From assembly GCA_023382875.1 (NCBI GenBank), contig JAHDXH010000006.1, positions 1 to 55,374 of the forward strand: a DNA stretch of 55,374 bases, in the 5' to 3' direction. This DNA is from Patescibacteria group bacterium. Its GTDB lineage: Bacteria; Patescibacteriota; Microgenomatia; UBA1400; PJMF01. Positions within the stretch are counted from its first letter, which is position 1; every line of letters starts with the position of its first letter. The notes beneath the pieces were generated by a model that was not told the DNA's origin, did no database searches, and worked only from the letters and a program-made list of their open reading frames with translations. A program made the position numbers and the translations under genes. Positions 39,122 to 50,066 of this stretch are shown here, one piece after another.

Positions 39122-40089
39122 TTTTTCTTTTTGTTTATATTAAGATTTCCTCCTCTGTTTTTATTAGAGTAGGGGGTCTATAGATTTTTGAGACGTCCAG
39201 ATGTAGGGAAGAGTGAATGATATAGTTTGATATAGATAAGTATAGTCTATCTACGTCCTATAACAATGTGGAAAACTCCAAAATTTCCGTGAAATTCTGA
39301 GGGTGTGAAATGAAGCGCTTTAAGGCTACTTACTCGAGTAGAAGCTCAGATTAGCTACACATGTGAATAAGTTATTGAACACAAAATATTATGATGTATG
39401 GCTCAAAATAGAGAGTGAAAGAATAAAAAACCCGAACCGATCAAGCCATTTGCGGGAATAAATCTGGTGTTTTTTGAATGTTTTTGGAGGGAGCTGAGAG
39501 GGGTTTTTATCAGAAGGCTGGCTAGGAATGGGGATGATGCCAAGTAAAAGAAAGAGTACGGTGATTTCCAAGTGATTTTAAAGTGGTGATGATGGTGATT
39601 TATGTTCTCCTCTACTTTTTGATAGGGGGAGTTCTTGATCTAAACATTATGTCGCACAATATAACTTTTGCGACATAGACCACATTTTGCTCGAAGTAGG
39701 TAGTTATCCTCTTTTTATTTTATGTCTGATTTTATTTCTATTAAAAATAATAAATTCTGTTTTTATTTTTGTTTTCTTGATCTCTGCCCCGTCTTAGGCA
39801 TCCTGAGTTTGTGGGCGGATTTTCAGCTCCTAGTCAAAATATCTAAAAAGTCATCAAAAGGTCTAAAATGACATCCAATACCTATTATCCAATGATAGAT
39901 TGGTCATCTTTTTAATAAAAAGCCGTTTTTGGGCGTTTAATGAGCTCATATCTGGTAAATAGCTATAAATCAATCTTTTTAAACAAATGACCAATCGAAT
40001 TTGAGGTTGACGGGTCATTTTGTAGTGATGTTTGGCTGTAGCTACAACTTTAGTGTACTAAGCTGATGAAAAACCTGGTTTCCAATGCG
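39122..40089. other. long AT-rich noncoding region upstream of the small gene and xer
   Basis: No convincing coding frame is present in nearly 1 kb, unusual in a window this compact. It contains a 30-bp palindromic site at 39648-39677. There are two related pyrimidine/purine hairpins near 39150-39175 (CCTCCTCT...GTAGGGGG) and 39606-39632 (CTCCTCTA...TAGGGGGAG). There is also a 10-bp inverted repeat GATTGGTCAT/ATGACCAATC (about 39899 and 39986), a palindrome TACTCGAGTA near 39330, and a 19-mer at 39962-39980 that recurs at 41341-41359. It could hold a recombination or replication-linked locus, or untranslated RNAs. Confidence 0.6.
39648..39677. other. dif-like palindromic recombination site (candidate)
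   Basis: Left arm TATGTCGCACAA (39648-39659), 6-bp centre TATAAC, right arm TTTTGCGACATA (39666-39677). The arms are inverted repeats at 11 of 12 positions. The 12-6-12 geometry is close to the 11-6-11 of Xer dif sites, and the site lies about 0.6 kb upstream of the Xer gene. The arm sequence does not match the E. coli dif consensus. Confidence 0.45.
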
Positions 40090-40206
40090 TCAGTGAATTG
40101 AAGCGGTAATAATTACGGTTCCGTCGGCGTGTTGTAGAACTTCGTCTAGCGATAGTTCTTTAAGCCAGCCCAATGCTAGCAGTTGCTCAATCAATTTCTC
40201 AAGCAT
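40090..40206 (-). CDS. small hypothetical protein (38 aa) with strong ribosome binding site
   Basis: A frame of 38 codons starts at ATG 40206, preceded by a full AAGGAGG five nt upstream, and ends in TGA 40090-40092. The peptide MLEKLIEQLLALGWLKELSL continues into DEVLQHADGTVIITASIH: a leucine-rich amphipathic helix and then a short strand. TATAAT on the minus strand at 40251-40256 would give a leader of about 40 nt. The perfect Shine-Dalgarno makes coding likely. It is divergent from xer, and no family is recognised. Confidence 0.65.
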   Translation of the reverse strand: MLEKLIEQLLALGWLKELSLDEVLQHADGTVIITASIH

Positions 40207-40250
40207 TTTTACCTCCTTGAGTTTGTTTGACGATCTGAGCCAACGGGCTG

Positions 40251-40256
40251 ATTATA
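40251..40256 (-). promoter_or_regulatory. -10 element for the small minus-strand gene
   Basis: TATAAT on the minus strand, about 45 nt before ATG 40206. No good -35 is seen. Confidence 0.45.
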
Positions 40257-40294
40257 GCACCGCAAAGTTTTCTGACTTATGATAGGGTAGACAT

Positions 40295-41233
40295 ATGAGT
40301 GTTTCAACTCTCCCCCAGCCAGCTTTACTAACTTTCTTGGAACATTTGGAAGTAGAAAGAAATGTGAGTCAGTTGACGATTAGAAACTATGCTCATTATT
40401 TAAGGCGTTTTACCGATTGGTTTATGGGTGAGGGTCATTCTGATTTAAAGCAATTGGACCAAGATGTCTTAAGAAAGTACCGTGTTTACCTTGCTCGTTT
40501 GACTGATGAAAAAGGTAATGAGTTGGCCAACTCCACTCAAAGTTACCACATCATTGCTCTTCGTTCTTTCCTTAAATATTTAGTCAAACAGGACTGCCCT
40601 GTTCTCCACCCCGAAAAAATTGATTTGCCCAAAGCCGATGCTAAGCACATGGAATATTTAAACAATCATGAATATGTGGAGAGATTTTTATCACAACCCG
40701 ATTTGGATTCAAAAACTGGCTTGCGCGATAAAGCGATGTTGGAAGTTTTATTTTCCACGGGCCTGCGCGTAAGCGAGTTAGTGTCGCTTAGTCGTGACCA
40801 ACTTAATATCGAGTCACGAGAATTTGGTGTGATCGGAAAAGGTCGACGACCACGAGTTGTTTTTTTATCTGACCGCGCAGCGACGTGGTTGGTGCAGTGG
40901 TTGAATTCGCGACATGATAATTGGCGACCAGTTTTTATTCGTTTAGCCAAAGACAAACCAGATCTTTTAGCTGACGGTGAAGAGATGCGTTTAACTACAA
41001 GAAGTGTTCAGCGCATCGTCGATAAGTATGCAAGACAAGCTCATTTACCAGTTAAGATTAGTCCCCATGGCTTGCGTCATACTTTCGCTACTGATCTTTT
41101 GGCCAACGGCGCTGGGCTCCGCGATGTTCAAGAAATGTTGGGACATAAAAATATTGCGACTACCCAAATTTACACACACGTTACGCAACCAAAGCTAAAA
41201 CAAACTCATAAAAAGTTTCATTCTAAGTTTTAG
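40295..41233 (+). CDS. xerC: Xer-type tyrosine recombinase
   Basis: The 312-residue product has an N-terminal SAM-like core-binding domain (residues 8-100: FLEHLEVERNVSQLTIRNYAHYLRRF) and a catalytic domain. The catalytic set is Arg158 (STGLRVSEL), Lys182 (GKGRRPR), His258 and Arg261 (SPHGLRHTFAT), His284 (LGHKNIATTQ) and Tyr293 (IYTHV). It is closer to XerC/XerD than to phage integrases. Xer proteins resolve chromosome dimers at dif. As the only recombinase here, it may work alone, as in single-Xer systems. Palindromes lie on both sides. Confidence 0.92.
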   Translation: MSVSTLPQPALLTFLEHLEVERNVSQLTIRNYAHYLRRFTDWFMGEGHSDLKQLDQDVLRKYRVYLARLTDEKGNELANSTQSYHIIALRSFLKYLVKQDCPVLHPEKIDLPKADAKHMEYLNNHEYVERFLSQPDLDSKTGLRDKAMLEVLFSTGLRVSELVSLSRDQLNIESREFGVIGKGRRPRVVFLSDRAATWLVQWLNSRHDNWRPVFIRLAKDKPDLLADGEEMRLTTRSVQRIVDKYARQAHLPVKISPHGLRHTFATDLLANGAGLRDVQEMLGHKNIATTQIYTHVTQPKLKQTHKKFHSKF

Positions 41234-41546
41234 TTTTCAGACCAAAATACACACTTTTTGAGTAGGTAACTTCGAGAATAGTTATGAGTCATTGGCAGAA
41301 TGACTCAATTAGTGCTAAGGGGTGATTTTGAGATGATTGGGCTATGAATCAATCTTTTTTTATTTGTCCCCTACCCTCTTCGAGTATTCATCAGTCAAAA
41401 TAAATTATAGTGATAAAAATATAATTTATCTTAGAGGACGCCCATATCTATCAGGCTCAAATTACAAAAAAAGCTATAAAAAGATATCATCTAATATCAA
41501 TCTATAGCTAATTATAAATTATGTTATCGAAATAAGACAGAGAAAT
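41234..41546. other. AT-rich noncoding region with palindromes downstream of xer
   Basis: The 313 nt between xer and tRNA-Ala hold no gene. TGAGTCATT (41285-41293) and AATGACTCA (41299-41307) form a perfect 9-bp stem. GATTG (41336-41340) and CAATC (41349-41353) form a weaker one followed by seven T, a possible xer terminator. The 19-mer at 41341-41359 matches 39962-39980 at 18 of 19 positions. A 30-bp palindrome lies at 41400-41429. Confidence 0.65.
41400..41429. other. second dif-like palindrome (candidate)
   Basis: ATAAATTATA (41400-41409) and TATAATTTAT (41420-41429) are perfect inverted repeats. Read as 12-6-12 the arms match at 11 of 12 positions around GATAAA. The geometry equals that of 39648-39677 but the arm sequence differs, and the AT-richness makes chance more likely. 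Confidence 0.3.
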
Positions 41547-41622
41547 TGGTGGACCCAAGGGGAGTCGAACCCCTGACCTCTTGTATGCCATACAAGCGCT
41601 CTACCAGCTGAGCTATGAGCCC
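41547..41622 (-). tRNA. tRNA-Ala(GGC)
   Basis: On the minus strand the gene starts GGGCTCATAGCTCAGCTGG. The anticodon loop ATGGCAT gives GGC. The acceptor stem has the G3-U70 pair that identifies tRNA-Ala. The T-arm is GGGGTTCGACTCCCC. The CCA end is encoded (41547-41549). It lies 24 nt downstream of gyrA on the same strand and may be processed from the same transcript. Confidence 0.97.
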
Positions 41623-41646
41623 ATTTCCAACATCAGGTATTTTATC

Positions 41647-44487
41647 TTAGCTTTCGTTGTCTGCCAAGGGTTCTTCTTCACTTTCACCCGGCACACTGCC
41701 TTCAGGTTCTTCAAAAGTTAAAGCAACTGCGACTACTCTATCTTCCTTGTTGAGTCTCATTAAAATCACGCCCTGAGTGGCTCTGCCAAGAACAGGAATA
41801 GACTTTTTATCGACAGGCAATTTAATTGTTTGTCCAGTCTTGGTGGAGATCACGATTTCTTCGTTTTGTTCTGTGACCATTCTAGCGGCTGCGATGTTAC
41901 CAGTTTTGGGAGTAATGACTGAAACTTTGACACCCATGCCGGAACGTTTTTGTAATGGGTATTGTTTAAATTCAGTGCGTTTGCCTAAACCGTTTTCTGT
42001 GACGACCAGTAATTGATTAAATTCTTTTTTACCGACGCTTGAAGCCTCTAATTCTTTGGGGTACGACTCGAAGCCGATGACGTAATCATCTTTGCTTAAT
42101 GTAATGCCTTTTACGCCTTTTGTATCGCGCTGGGATGATTTAACTTCAGTCTCAGAAAATTTAATACTCTTACCTTCATGAGTGATGATCATGATGTAGC
42201 TTTCACCATCAGTCAAAACACCTTTGACTAGTTCATCATCTTTTTGAAGGTCGATAGCAACAATGCCGTTCTGGCGAATGTTGTCATAGAGCTTGAGAGC
42301 AGATTTTTTGACTAAACCAGCTTTGGTGGAAAGAAGAACAAATTTGTCTTTGTCTAATTCTTCATCAACTCTGAGCATTGTTTGCACGCGCTCATCAGGT
42401 TTCAATGACAATAAGTTGACGATTGCACTACCCTTGGCTTGTTTTTTAACCTCTGGGATTTCAAATGATTTGAGTTTGTAAACACGGCCTTTGTTGGTAA
42501 AGAAAAATAGTGTGTCGTGAGTGTTGCAAGACAACATACTTAAAACGACATCTTCATCTTTCATTTTGACACCAACGCTACCTTTTCCACCTCTTGATTG
42601 CTGGCGGAAAGACGATGGGCTTAAGCGTTTGACATAGCCGGTTTCCGTTAGCATGATGACGGTGGATTCATTGGCCACTAAGTCTTCTTCTGAAAACTCA
42701 CCAATTTTACCTTTGACCAATTTGGTTTTTCTTTTATCGCCATAAAGAGTGATTAATTCTTGAGTGTCATTGACGATTTGATCCAAAATAGCTGAAGGAT
42801 GAGAAAGTAGCTTAATCAAACGAGTGATTGTTCTTTTAATCTCTTCATACTCTTCTTCAATTTTTTGTCGTTCCAAAGCAGCTAAACGTTTGAGTTGCAT
42901 TTCCAAAATAGCGGTAGCTTGAATTTCGGAGAGCTTGAATTTTTCCATCAAGCGAGCGCGAGCGACATCAGTATCTGGTGACTTTTTGATAGTCTCAATG
43001 ACATCGTCTAAGTGGCCTAAGGCAATCAATAAGCCTTCTAGGATATGGGCACGATCTCGAGCTTCAGCCAACTCAAATTGTGAACGACGAACCGTTACTA
43101 TTTGACGGTGAACAACGTATTCTTTGAGAATCTGTTTGATGTTGAAAAGCTGTGGCACACCTTCGCTGTTCAAAGCCACCATGTTAACCGAGAAGGTTGA
43201 TTGAAGTGGTGTGTATTTGAAAAGTTTGTTTAAAACGACTTTTGGTCTAGCGTCACGTTTCAACTCGATGGTAATTTGCATACCATTGCGGTCTGAGTCA
43301 TCGTTGAGGTCACGAATACCAATGATTTTTTTGTCTCTGACTAAGTCAGCGATTTTTTCGATCAACCTTGCTTTGTTGACCTGATATGGAATTTCAGTGA
43401 CAACAATTTTGAAACCTTTTTTATCTTCTTCGATGCTAGCTTTGGCGCGAATTACCACTTTGCCTCGGCCAGTTTCGTAGGCGTGCTTAATTTCTTTGAA
43501 ATCGTAAATAATACCAGCGGTTGGGAAATCTGGACCATTTATGTGTTCCATAATTTCATCAATGGTGATTTCAGTATTGAAGACACCAGCCAAAACTTCA
43601 GCAGGTGTTTCTAAAATTGGAGCAATCCGTTCTGAAATCGGGGTGGTCTTATCGTCTTCATTGGCGGCTTTTTCAATCTTGGCTAAAATTTCTTTATCCA
43701 AGGGAGCAGCACCCCCCTTCTTGATCATGGCAATCGTTGCTTCACAAACTTCGGTTAGATTATGTGGAGCAATTTTAGTCGCCATACCCACAGCAATACC
43801 TTCAGAACCCATCAACAAAAGGTTGGGTAACTTGCCTGGCAAAACTGTCGGCTCTTGCATCGAGCCATCAAAGTTGTCAGTGAAAGGGACGGTATTCTTA
43901 TTAAGATCAATTAAAAGTTCTTGAGTAATTTTTTCCAAGCGGGCTTCGGTGTAACGCATCGCAGCTGGACTATCACCATCGACAGAACCAAAGTTACCTT
44001 GACCATCGACTAATGGATAGCGCATGCTGAAGTCTTGAGCCAAGCGAACTAAAGCCATGTAGACTGAGGAGTCACCGTGAGGGTGATATCTACCTAAAAC
44101 GTCACCGACAATACGAGCGGATTTTTTGTACGAGCTATTGTGATGGATGCCGGACTTGTACATCGAGTACAAGATACGTCTATGCACAGGTTTAAGGCCG
44201 TCGCGAACATCGGGTAAGGCTCTGGAAACGATGACACTCATCGCATAGTCTAAGTAAGACTTTTCCATTTCACCAACGATAGAGACATGGCTGAGTTTGC
44301 CAAATCTTGAAGGAGTAATTTGTCCCACTAAGGATTCTATTTCTTCGTTGTGACCAGAATCAGATGAAGATTTTTCGTCAGGCGATTCTTGATCAACTTC
44401 AGAATCTTGCTCGACGTCGTTTTGTTCATCTAATTCTTCTTGCTCTTCAAGTGTTTGCTCATCTAATAAATTCTCGTTGTCTATCAT
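41647..44487 (-). CDS. gyrA: DNA gyrase subunit A
   Basis: The product has 946 residues. After an unusual acidic N-terminal extension of about 60 residues (runs of E, D, Q, S) comes the breakage-reunion domain: [35 protein letters not shown], the quinolone region [20 protein letters not shown] and the catalytic tyrosine in [10 protein letters not shown]. The C-terminal beta-pinwheel contains QSRGGKG, the GyrA box, which supports GyrA rather than ParC. With GyrB it introduces negative supercoils. It lies in a gyrB-pyrophosphatase-gyrA unit. Confidence 0.96.
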   Translation of the reverse strand: MIDNENLLDEQTLEEQEELDEQNDVEQDSEVDQESPDEKSSSDSGHNEEIESLVGQITPSRFGKLSHVSIVGEMEKSYLDYAMSVIVSRALPDVRDGLKPVHRRILYSMYKSGIHHNSSYKKSARIVGDVLGRYHPHGDSSVYMALVRLAQDFSMRYPLVDGQGNFGSVDGDSPAAMRYTEARLEKITQELLIDLNKNTVPFTDNFDGSMQEPTVLPGKLPNLLLMGSEGIAVGMATKIAPHNLTEVCEATIAMIKKGGAAPLDKEILAKIEKAANEDDKTTPISERIAPILETPAEVLAGVFNTEITIDEIMEHINGPDFPTAGIIYDFKEIKHAYETGRGKVVIRAKASIEEDKKGFKIVVTEIPYQVNKARLIEKIADLVRDKKIIGIRDLNDDSDRNGMQITIELKRDARPKVVLNKLFKYTPLQSTFSVNMVALNSEGVPQLFNIKQILKEYVVHRQIVTVRRSQFELAEARDRAHILEGLLIALGHLDDVIETIKKSPDTDVARARLMEKFKLSEIQATAILEMQLKRLAALERQKIEEEYEEIKRTITRLIKLLSHPSAILDQIVNDTQELITLYGDKRKTKLVKGKIGEFSEEDLVANESTVIMLTETGYVKRLSPSSFRQQSRGGKGSVGVKMKDEDVVLSMLSCNTHDTLFFFTNKGRVYKLKSFEIPEVKKQAKGSAIVNLLSLKPDERVQTMLRVDEELDKDKFVLLSTKAGLVKKSALKLYDNIRQNGIVAIDLQKDDELVKGVLTDGESYIMIITHEGKSIKFSETEVKSSQRDTKGVKGITLSKDDYVIGFESYPKELEASSVGKKEFNQLLVVTENGLGKRTEFKQYPLQKRSGMGVKVSVITPKTGNIAAARMVTEQNEEIVISTKTGQTIKLPVDKKSIPVLGRATQGVILMRLNKEDRVVAVALTFEEPEGSVPGESEEEPLADNES

Positions 44488-44501
44488 GGTGACTTTCTTA
44501 A

Positions 44502-45449
44502 TTAGGCTAAAGCTTTTTCAATTGCTGGAGCGATTTCTTTTTTGCGGCTCATTTTTGGTCCAATATCAATGATGTTGTCTACAACTGTGCCACTAAAACC
44601 TTTGACAGCAATTTGGCCACTTTCGTCATCTAAAACGAGGATTTTGGTATTAACTTTCAAAATATCGGTAATAGCAACAAAGATGTAATCAACACCTTCT
44701 TTGGCTTTGATAGTTTGCATGGCTTCTAAAAGTCCAGCTTTTTTCTCAGTCAAAACTAAGTCTTGTTCGACTGTTTCTAGTTGGTCGATGAAGACTTTTT
44801 TGCCACCAAAGTCAAAAACTTTGTAGTCATTGGTAACAATTTGTTCATTAGTTAAGCTTGAGACATCTGATTTGGCTTTGAAAATTTCCAAAGTGAAACC
44901 TTCAACATCGCTGATGCCAGCGATTTGAGCTAATTCAGCGCCAAATTGCACATCGGTGGGAGTAGTTGTGGCAGATTTATAGCCAACTGTGTCTGATAAA
45001 AGTGCAGCTAACATTAGAGAAGCAGTGGTTCTGTCTGGAGTAACGCCAGCAATTTTCATCAAACTGAAGATAACGGTGCTAGTAGAGCCCCATGGTCTAA
45101 AGTGCAAGAAAATTGGTTGTGGCAAATCAACGTTGATTTTGTGGTGGTCAACGATACCAACGATTTGATCGGGGTTGAGGTTTTCTAATCTTTGTGATTC
45201 TTCGTTGTGGTCGACTAAAACGACGCGGTCTTCAGCGGTAATATCTGTAGCGCTGATGACGGCTGGAGAGGTTACGCCAAATTTATTGAATAAAAAACTG
45301 GTTTCTGGATTGAGCTCACCAACTATAACGGCTTTAGCATTAGGAAATTCCTGGGCTAATTGGGGTGAGTTTTTGTAAAGATGTTCTAAAGCCATAGCAG
45401 CGACGACAGCGTCGGTGTCAGGTTTCAAGTGTCCAAAGATGTATGTTGT
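44502..45449 (-). CDS. ppaC: manganese-dependent inorganic pyrophosphatase (family II, DHH)
   Basis: The product has 315 residues from ATG 45449; a short in-frame extension to 45470 overlaps the ribosome-binding region. The family II metal motifs are [23 protein letters not shown] and GIVDHHKIN, and the C-terminal DHHA2 domain ends in [31 protein letters not shown] with the substrate-binding SRKK. It hydrolyses pyrophosphate. The placing between gyrB and gyrA is unusual. Confidence 0.94.
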   Translation of the reverse strand, partial: TTYIFGHLKPDTDAVVAAMALEHLYKNSPQLAQEFPNAKAVIVGELNPETSFLFNKFGVTSPAVISATDITAEDRVVLVDHNEESQRLENLNPDQIVGIVDHHKINVDLPQPIFLHFRPWGSTSTVIFSLMKIAGVTPDRTTASLMLAALLSDTVGYKSATTTPTDVQFGAELAQIAGISDVEGFTLEIFKAKSDVSSLTNEQIVTNDYKVFDFGGKKVFIDQLETVEQDLVLTEKKAGLLEAMQTIKAKEGVDYIFVAITDILKVNTKILVLDDESGQIAVKGFSGTVVDNIIDIGPKMSRKKEIAPAIEKALA

Positions 45450-45489
45450 CATAATTTCTTTTCTACCCAATTAATGGGCTAAGTAATTA

Positions 45490-47519
<2,030 letters not shown>

Positions 47520-47574
47520 TCACATCCCAAGATTATTTTCCAAGATTGAATTTATTTTAACGCTTTCTATGGCA

Positions 47575-48231
47575 TCAAAAACGGCTTTTTATGGAAAATA
47601 GGCAGTTTTCGAGGGTCATCACAACATTAAAATTCTGCTTAATTTGGCTTAAAGCCAGATTGGTAGCTTCGAGGGCAATGAGAGTTTTGGCGGTAGGTTG
47701 TTGCTGAAGAAGTTGGTGAAGCTGGTGGACTAGGTCAGTTAAAAAAGTGACTGCCTCTTCCCTTTCTTTGTGACTACTCGCCCACTCGATTAACTGAGCA
47801 TGATTGGAATCAGGAAATAGGGCCAAAAAACTTGTTGCCAGATTGGTATCAAGACTACCTTCTTTGTCTTTGCCCATTAGATTGATAATCTGACAGCGAG
47901 ATTTGATGGTGTCTAGGATTTGTTGTTCATTGGTTGATTGCAGGACGAAGCGTATGTAGGCTGGATGCTCTTCGAGTTTTTTTAGAAAAGCGTTTTGTGC
48001 TGGGATTCCAGCTTGGTCAAAATTAGCTAAAATTATGGTTTTTGATGGAAGTTTATAAGGCGAATATAAAATTATTTCTTCTAAATCACGAATGGTTTCA
48101 ATGCTTAATCCTTGGCCATCTTCATTAAAAACAAAAAGGTCTGGTTGGGGTGAAAAATCTAGTTGCCACTCCTTGGTTAGGTACTGACTAAACTGTTGGT
48201 AATCACTAGAAAATATGAGGTGAGCTGACAT
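47575..48231 (-). CDS. holB: DNA polymerase III delta'-like subunit, reduced
   Basis: The product has 218 residues. The region SIETIRDLEEIILYSPYKLPSKTIILANFDQAGIPAQNAFLKKLEEHPAYIRFVLQS, followed by LDTIKSRCQIINL, matches delta'/gamma clamp-loader proteins (sensor-1 and SRC motif). The N-terminus lacks the P-loop and zinc module of gamma/tau, as expected for a delta' reduced in size. A stand-alone clamp-loader subunit opens the beta clamp with DnaX and delta. It is divergent from pilB. Confidence 0.82.
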   Translation of the reverse strand: MSAHLIFSSDYQQFSQYLTKEWQLDFSPQPDLFVFNEDGQGLSIETIRDLEEIILYSPYKLPSKTIILANFDQAGIPAQNAFLKKLEEHPAYIRFVLQSTNEQQILDTIKSRCQIINLMGKDKEGSLDTNLATSFLALFPDSNHAQLIEWASSHKEREEAVTFLTDLVHQLHQLLQQQPTAKTLIALEATNLALSQIKQNFNVVMTLENCLFSIKSRF

Positions 48232-48287
48232 GTTTTTAACTTGTGAAGTCTCCTCGAATCTTATATCATGAAAGCATATAGATTAAT

Positions 48288-50063
48288 ATGCAACCTGCCA
48301 CTCTGCCCGTTCCGGCTCCCGGTACTGTGAGCTCACCACAATCTGTGGTTGACGTTTTGGTGGCAAAAAATCTTCTTACCCAAGAACAAGTTGATTCTGT
48401 TTCTGTAGAACAAGCTGGAAGTAGTAAATCACTGCCAGAGATCTTGATGGAGAAAGGTTTGGTTAGTGAAGAAGATGTAGTTAAGGCCCAAGCCGAACTA
48501 AACGGCTTGCCATTTATTAAAATTGCTGACACTGGCGCTTCTCCTGAGGCTTTGAGCCAAATTGCGGAAAGTATTGCTAGGAGATATCAACTTCTACCTT
48601 TTGCCTACGACAAAAACGAAGGGACTTTGTCTTTGGCAATGTCTGATCCTTTGGACATGACGGCGATTGATTTTGCTCGTCAAAAAACTGGTTTAGAAAT
48701 CAAGCCTTACTACGCCATGCCAAGCGAGCTCGAAAGAGCTTTGACCGAGCGCTATGCTCAGAGTTTATCTTCTGAGGTCAATCAAGCTTTGGAAGAATCT
48801 ACTCAAGTTCGCCAAGCCAAAGAAAAAGCCTCTGATATTTCTCAACTTCAGGGTCAAGTTTTACGCCAGGCTCCGGTTACCAAAATTATTGACACCATTT
48901 TATCTTTCGCTATAAAAGCTCGTTCTTCTGACGTTCATATTGAGCCTCAGGAACAGCGCACACGTGTTCGTTATCGTATCGATGGTATTTTGCAGGAAAA
49001 GCTAATTTTGCCAAAATCAGTTCATGAAGCTGTTGTTTCTAGAGTCAAAATTTTATCCGACCTCAAAATTGACGAGAAGCGTATTCCTCAAGACGGCCGT
49101 TTTAATTTTGTCGCCAATAATGAAGAGGTTGACCTTCGTGTCTCCACTCTCCCAACAGTAAATGGAGAAAAAGTCGTGATGCGTTTGCTTAAGAAAAACG
49201 CCACAGTTCCGACTTTGGAAGAACTGGGCTTAAGAGGTTTTGCTTTACAGCATTTGCAAGACGCGATTAAAGTGCCAAGAGGTATTATTCTGGTGACTGG
49301 TCCGACGGGTTCTGGTAAAACCACCACTCTTTATTCTGTTCTCCATCAAGTGAATACGCCCAAAGTTAACATTGTGACCTTGGAAGATCCGGTTGAGTAC
49401 CAGATGCCAGGAATTAACCAAGTTCAAACTAATCCTCAGGCTGGTTTAACTTTTGCCTCAGGTATGCGCTCTTTCTTGCGTCAGGACCCTAACATCATCA
49501 TGGTTGGTGAGGTTCGTGATAATGAAACGGCCGAGCTGGCTATTCAGGCTTCTTTGACGGGTCATTTAGTCTTCTCTACTCTTCACACTAACTCAGCTGC
49601 CGGTGCTTTGCCACGTCTTCTTGATATGAAGGCTGAGCCTTTCTTATTGGCTTCTTCTATGACTTTGACTATGGGTCAACGTATCGTTCGTTTAATTAAT
49701 CCGGAGTACCGAGAAGAATATAAGCCTGCTGAGCCAGTTCTTGAAGATATTAAAAAAGTTTTAGGTCCTTACTTTGACTTGTGGTGTAAACAAAATCGTA
49801 AAGACCCAAATAATATTACCTTGTTCCGACCAAAGGCTGATCGGCCTGCCACAGAGCCAGAGTACAAGGGCCGTATCGGTATTTTTGAAGTGATGAAAAT
49901 TACCGAGCCGATTAGAAAACTAATCCTTGATCGAAGGCCCGGTGGTGAACTCGAAGTTCAGGCGATGGCTGAAGGCATGATGTTAATGAAACAAGATGGC
50001 TATATAAAAGTTTTGAATGGTGAAACAACCATCGAGGAAGTCTTAAGAGTTGCGGAAATTTAA
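48288..50063 (+). CDS. pilB: type IV pilus assembly ATPase PilB
   Basis: The 591-residue product has an N-terminal MshEN-like domain (LLTQEQVDSVSVEQAGSSKSLPEILMEKGLVSEEDVVKAQ) and a T2SSE ATPase domain. Walker A is VTGPTGSGKTTTLYS, the Asp box is VTLEDPVEYQM, Walker B MVGEVRDNETAELA and the His box TGHLVFSTLHTNSA. The four-cysteine zinc module of many PilB proteins is absent. It powers pilus extension. TATAGA (48277-48282) lies 5 nt before the ATG. Confidence 0.95.
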   Translation: MQPATLPVPAPGTVSSPQSVVDVLVAKNLLTQEQVDSVSVEQAGSSKSLPEILMEKGLVSEEDVVKAQAELNGLPFIKIADTGASPEALSQIAESIARRYQLLPFAYDKNEGTLSLAMSDPLDMTAIDFARQKTGLEIKPYYAMPSELERALTERYAQSLSSEVNQALEESTQVRQAKEKASDISQLQGQVLRQAPVTKIIDTILSFAIKARSSDVHIEPQEQRTRVRYRIDGILQEKLILPKSVHEAVVSRVKILSDLKIDEKRIPQDGRFNFVANNEEVDLRVSTLPTVNGEKVVMRLLKKNATVPTLEELGLRGFALQHLQDAIKVPRGIILVTGPTGSGKTTTLYSVLHQVNTPKVNIVTLEDPVEYQMPGINQVQTNPQAGLTFASGMRSFLRQDPNIIMVGEVRDNETAELAIQASLTGHLVFSTLHTNSAAGALPRLLDMKAEPFLLASSMTLTMGQRIVRLINPEYREEYKPAEPVLEDIKKVLGPYFDLWCKQNRKDPNNITLFRPKADRPATEPEYKGRIGIFEVMKITEPIRKLILDRRPGGELEVQAMAEGMMLMKQDGYIKVLNGETTIEEVLRVAEI

Positions 50064-50066
50064 ACT

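Noticed and set aside
39389-39571. Minus-strand 60-codon open frame in the long noncoding region
   Set aside because: TTG start without ribosome site or -10 element, Ile/Leu/Pro/Ser-rich composition typical of translated noncoding AT-rich DNA; no supporting feature.
40295-41622. Integrated element: tyrosine recombinase next to tRNA-Ala
   Set aside because: The recombinase is Xer-like, there is no duplicated tRNA 3' end nearby, and no phage or plasmid cargo lies between it and the tRNA. A chromosomal Xer is simpler.
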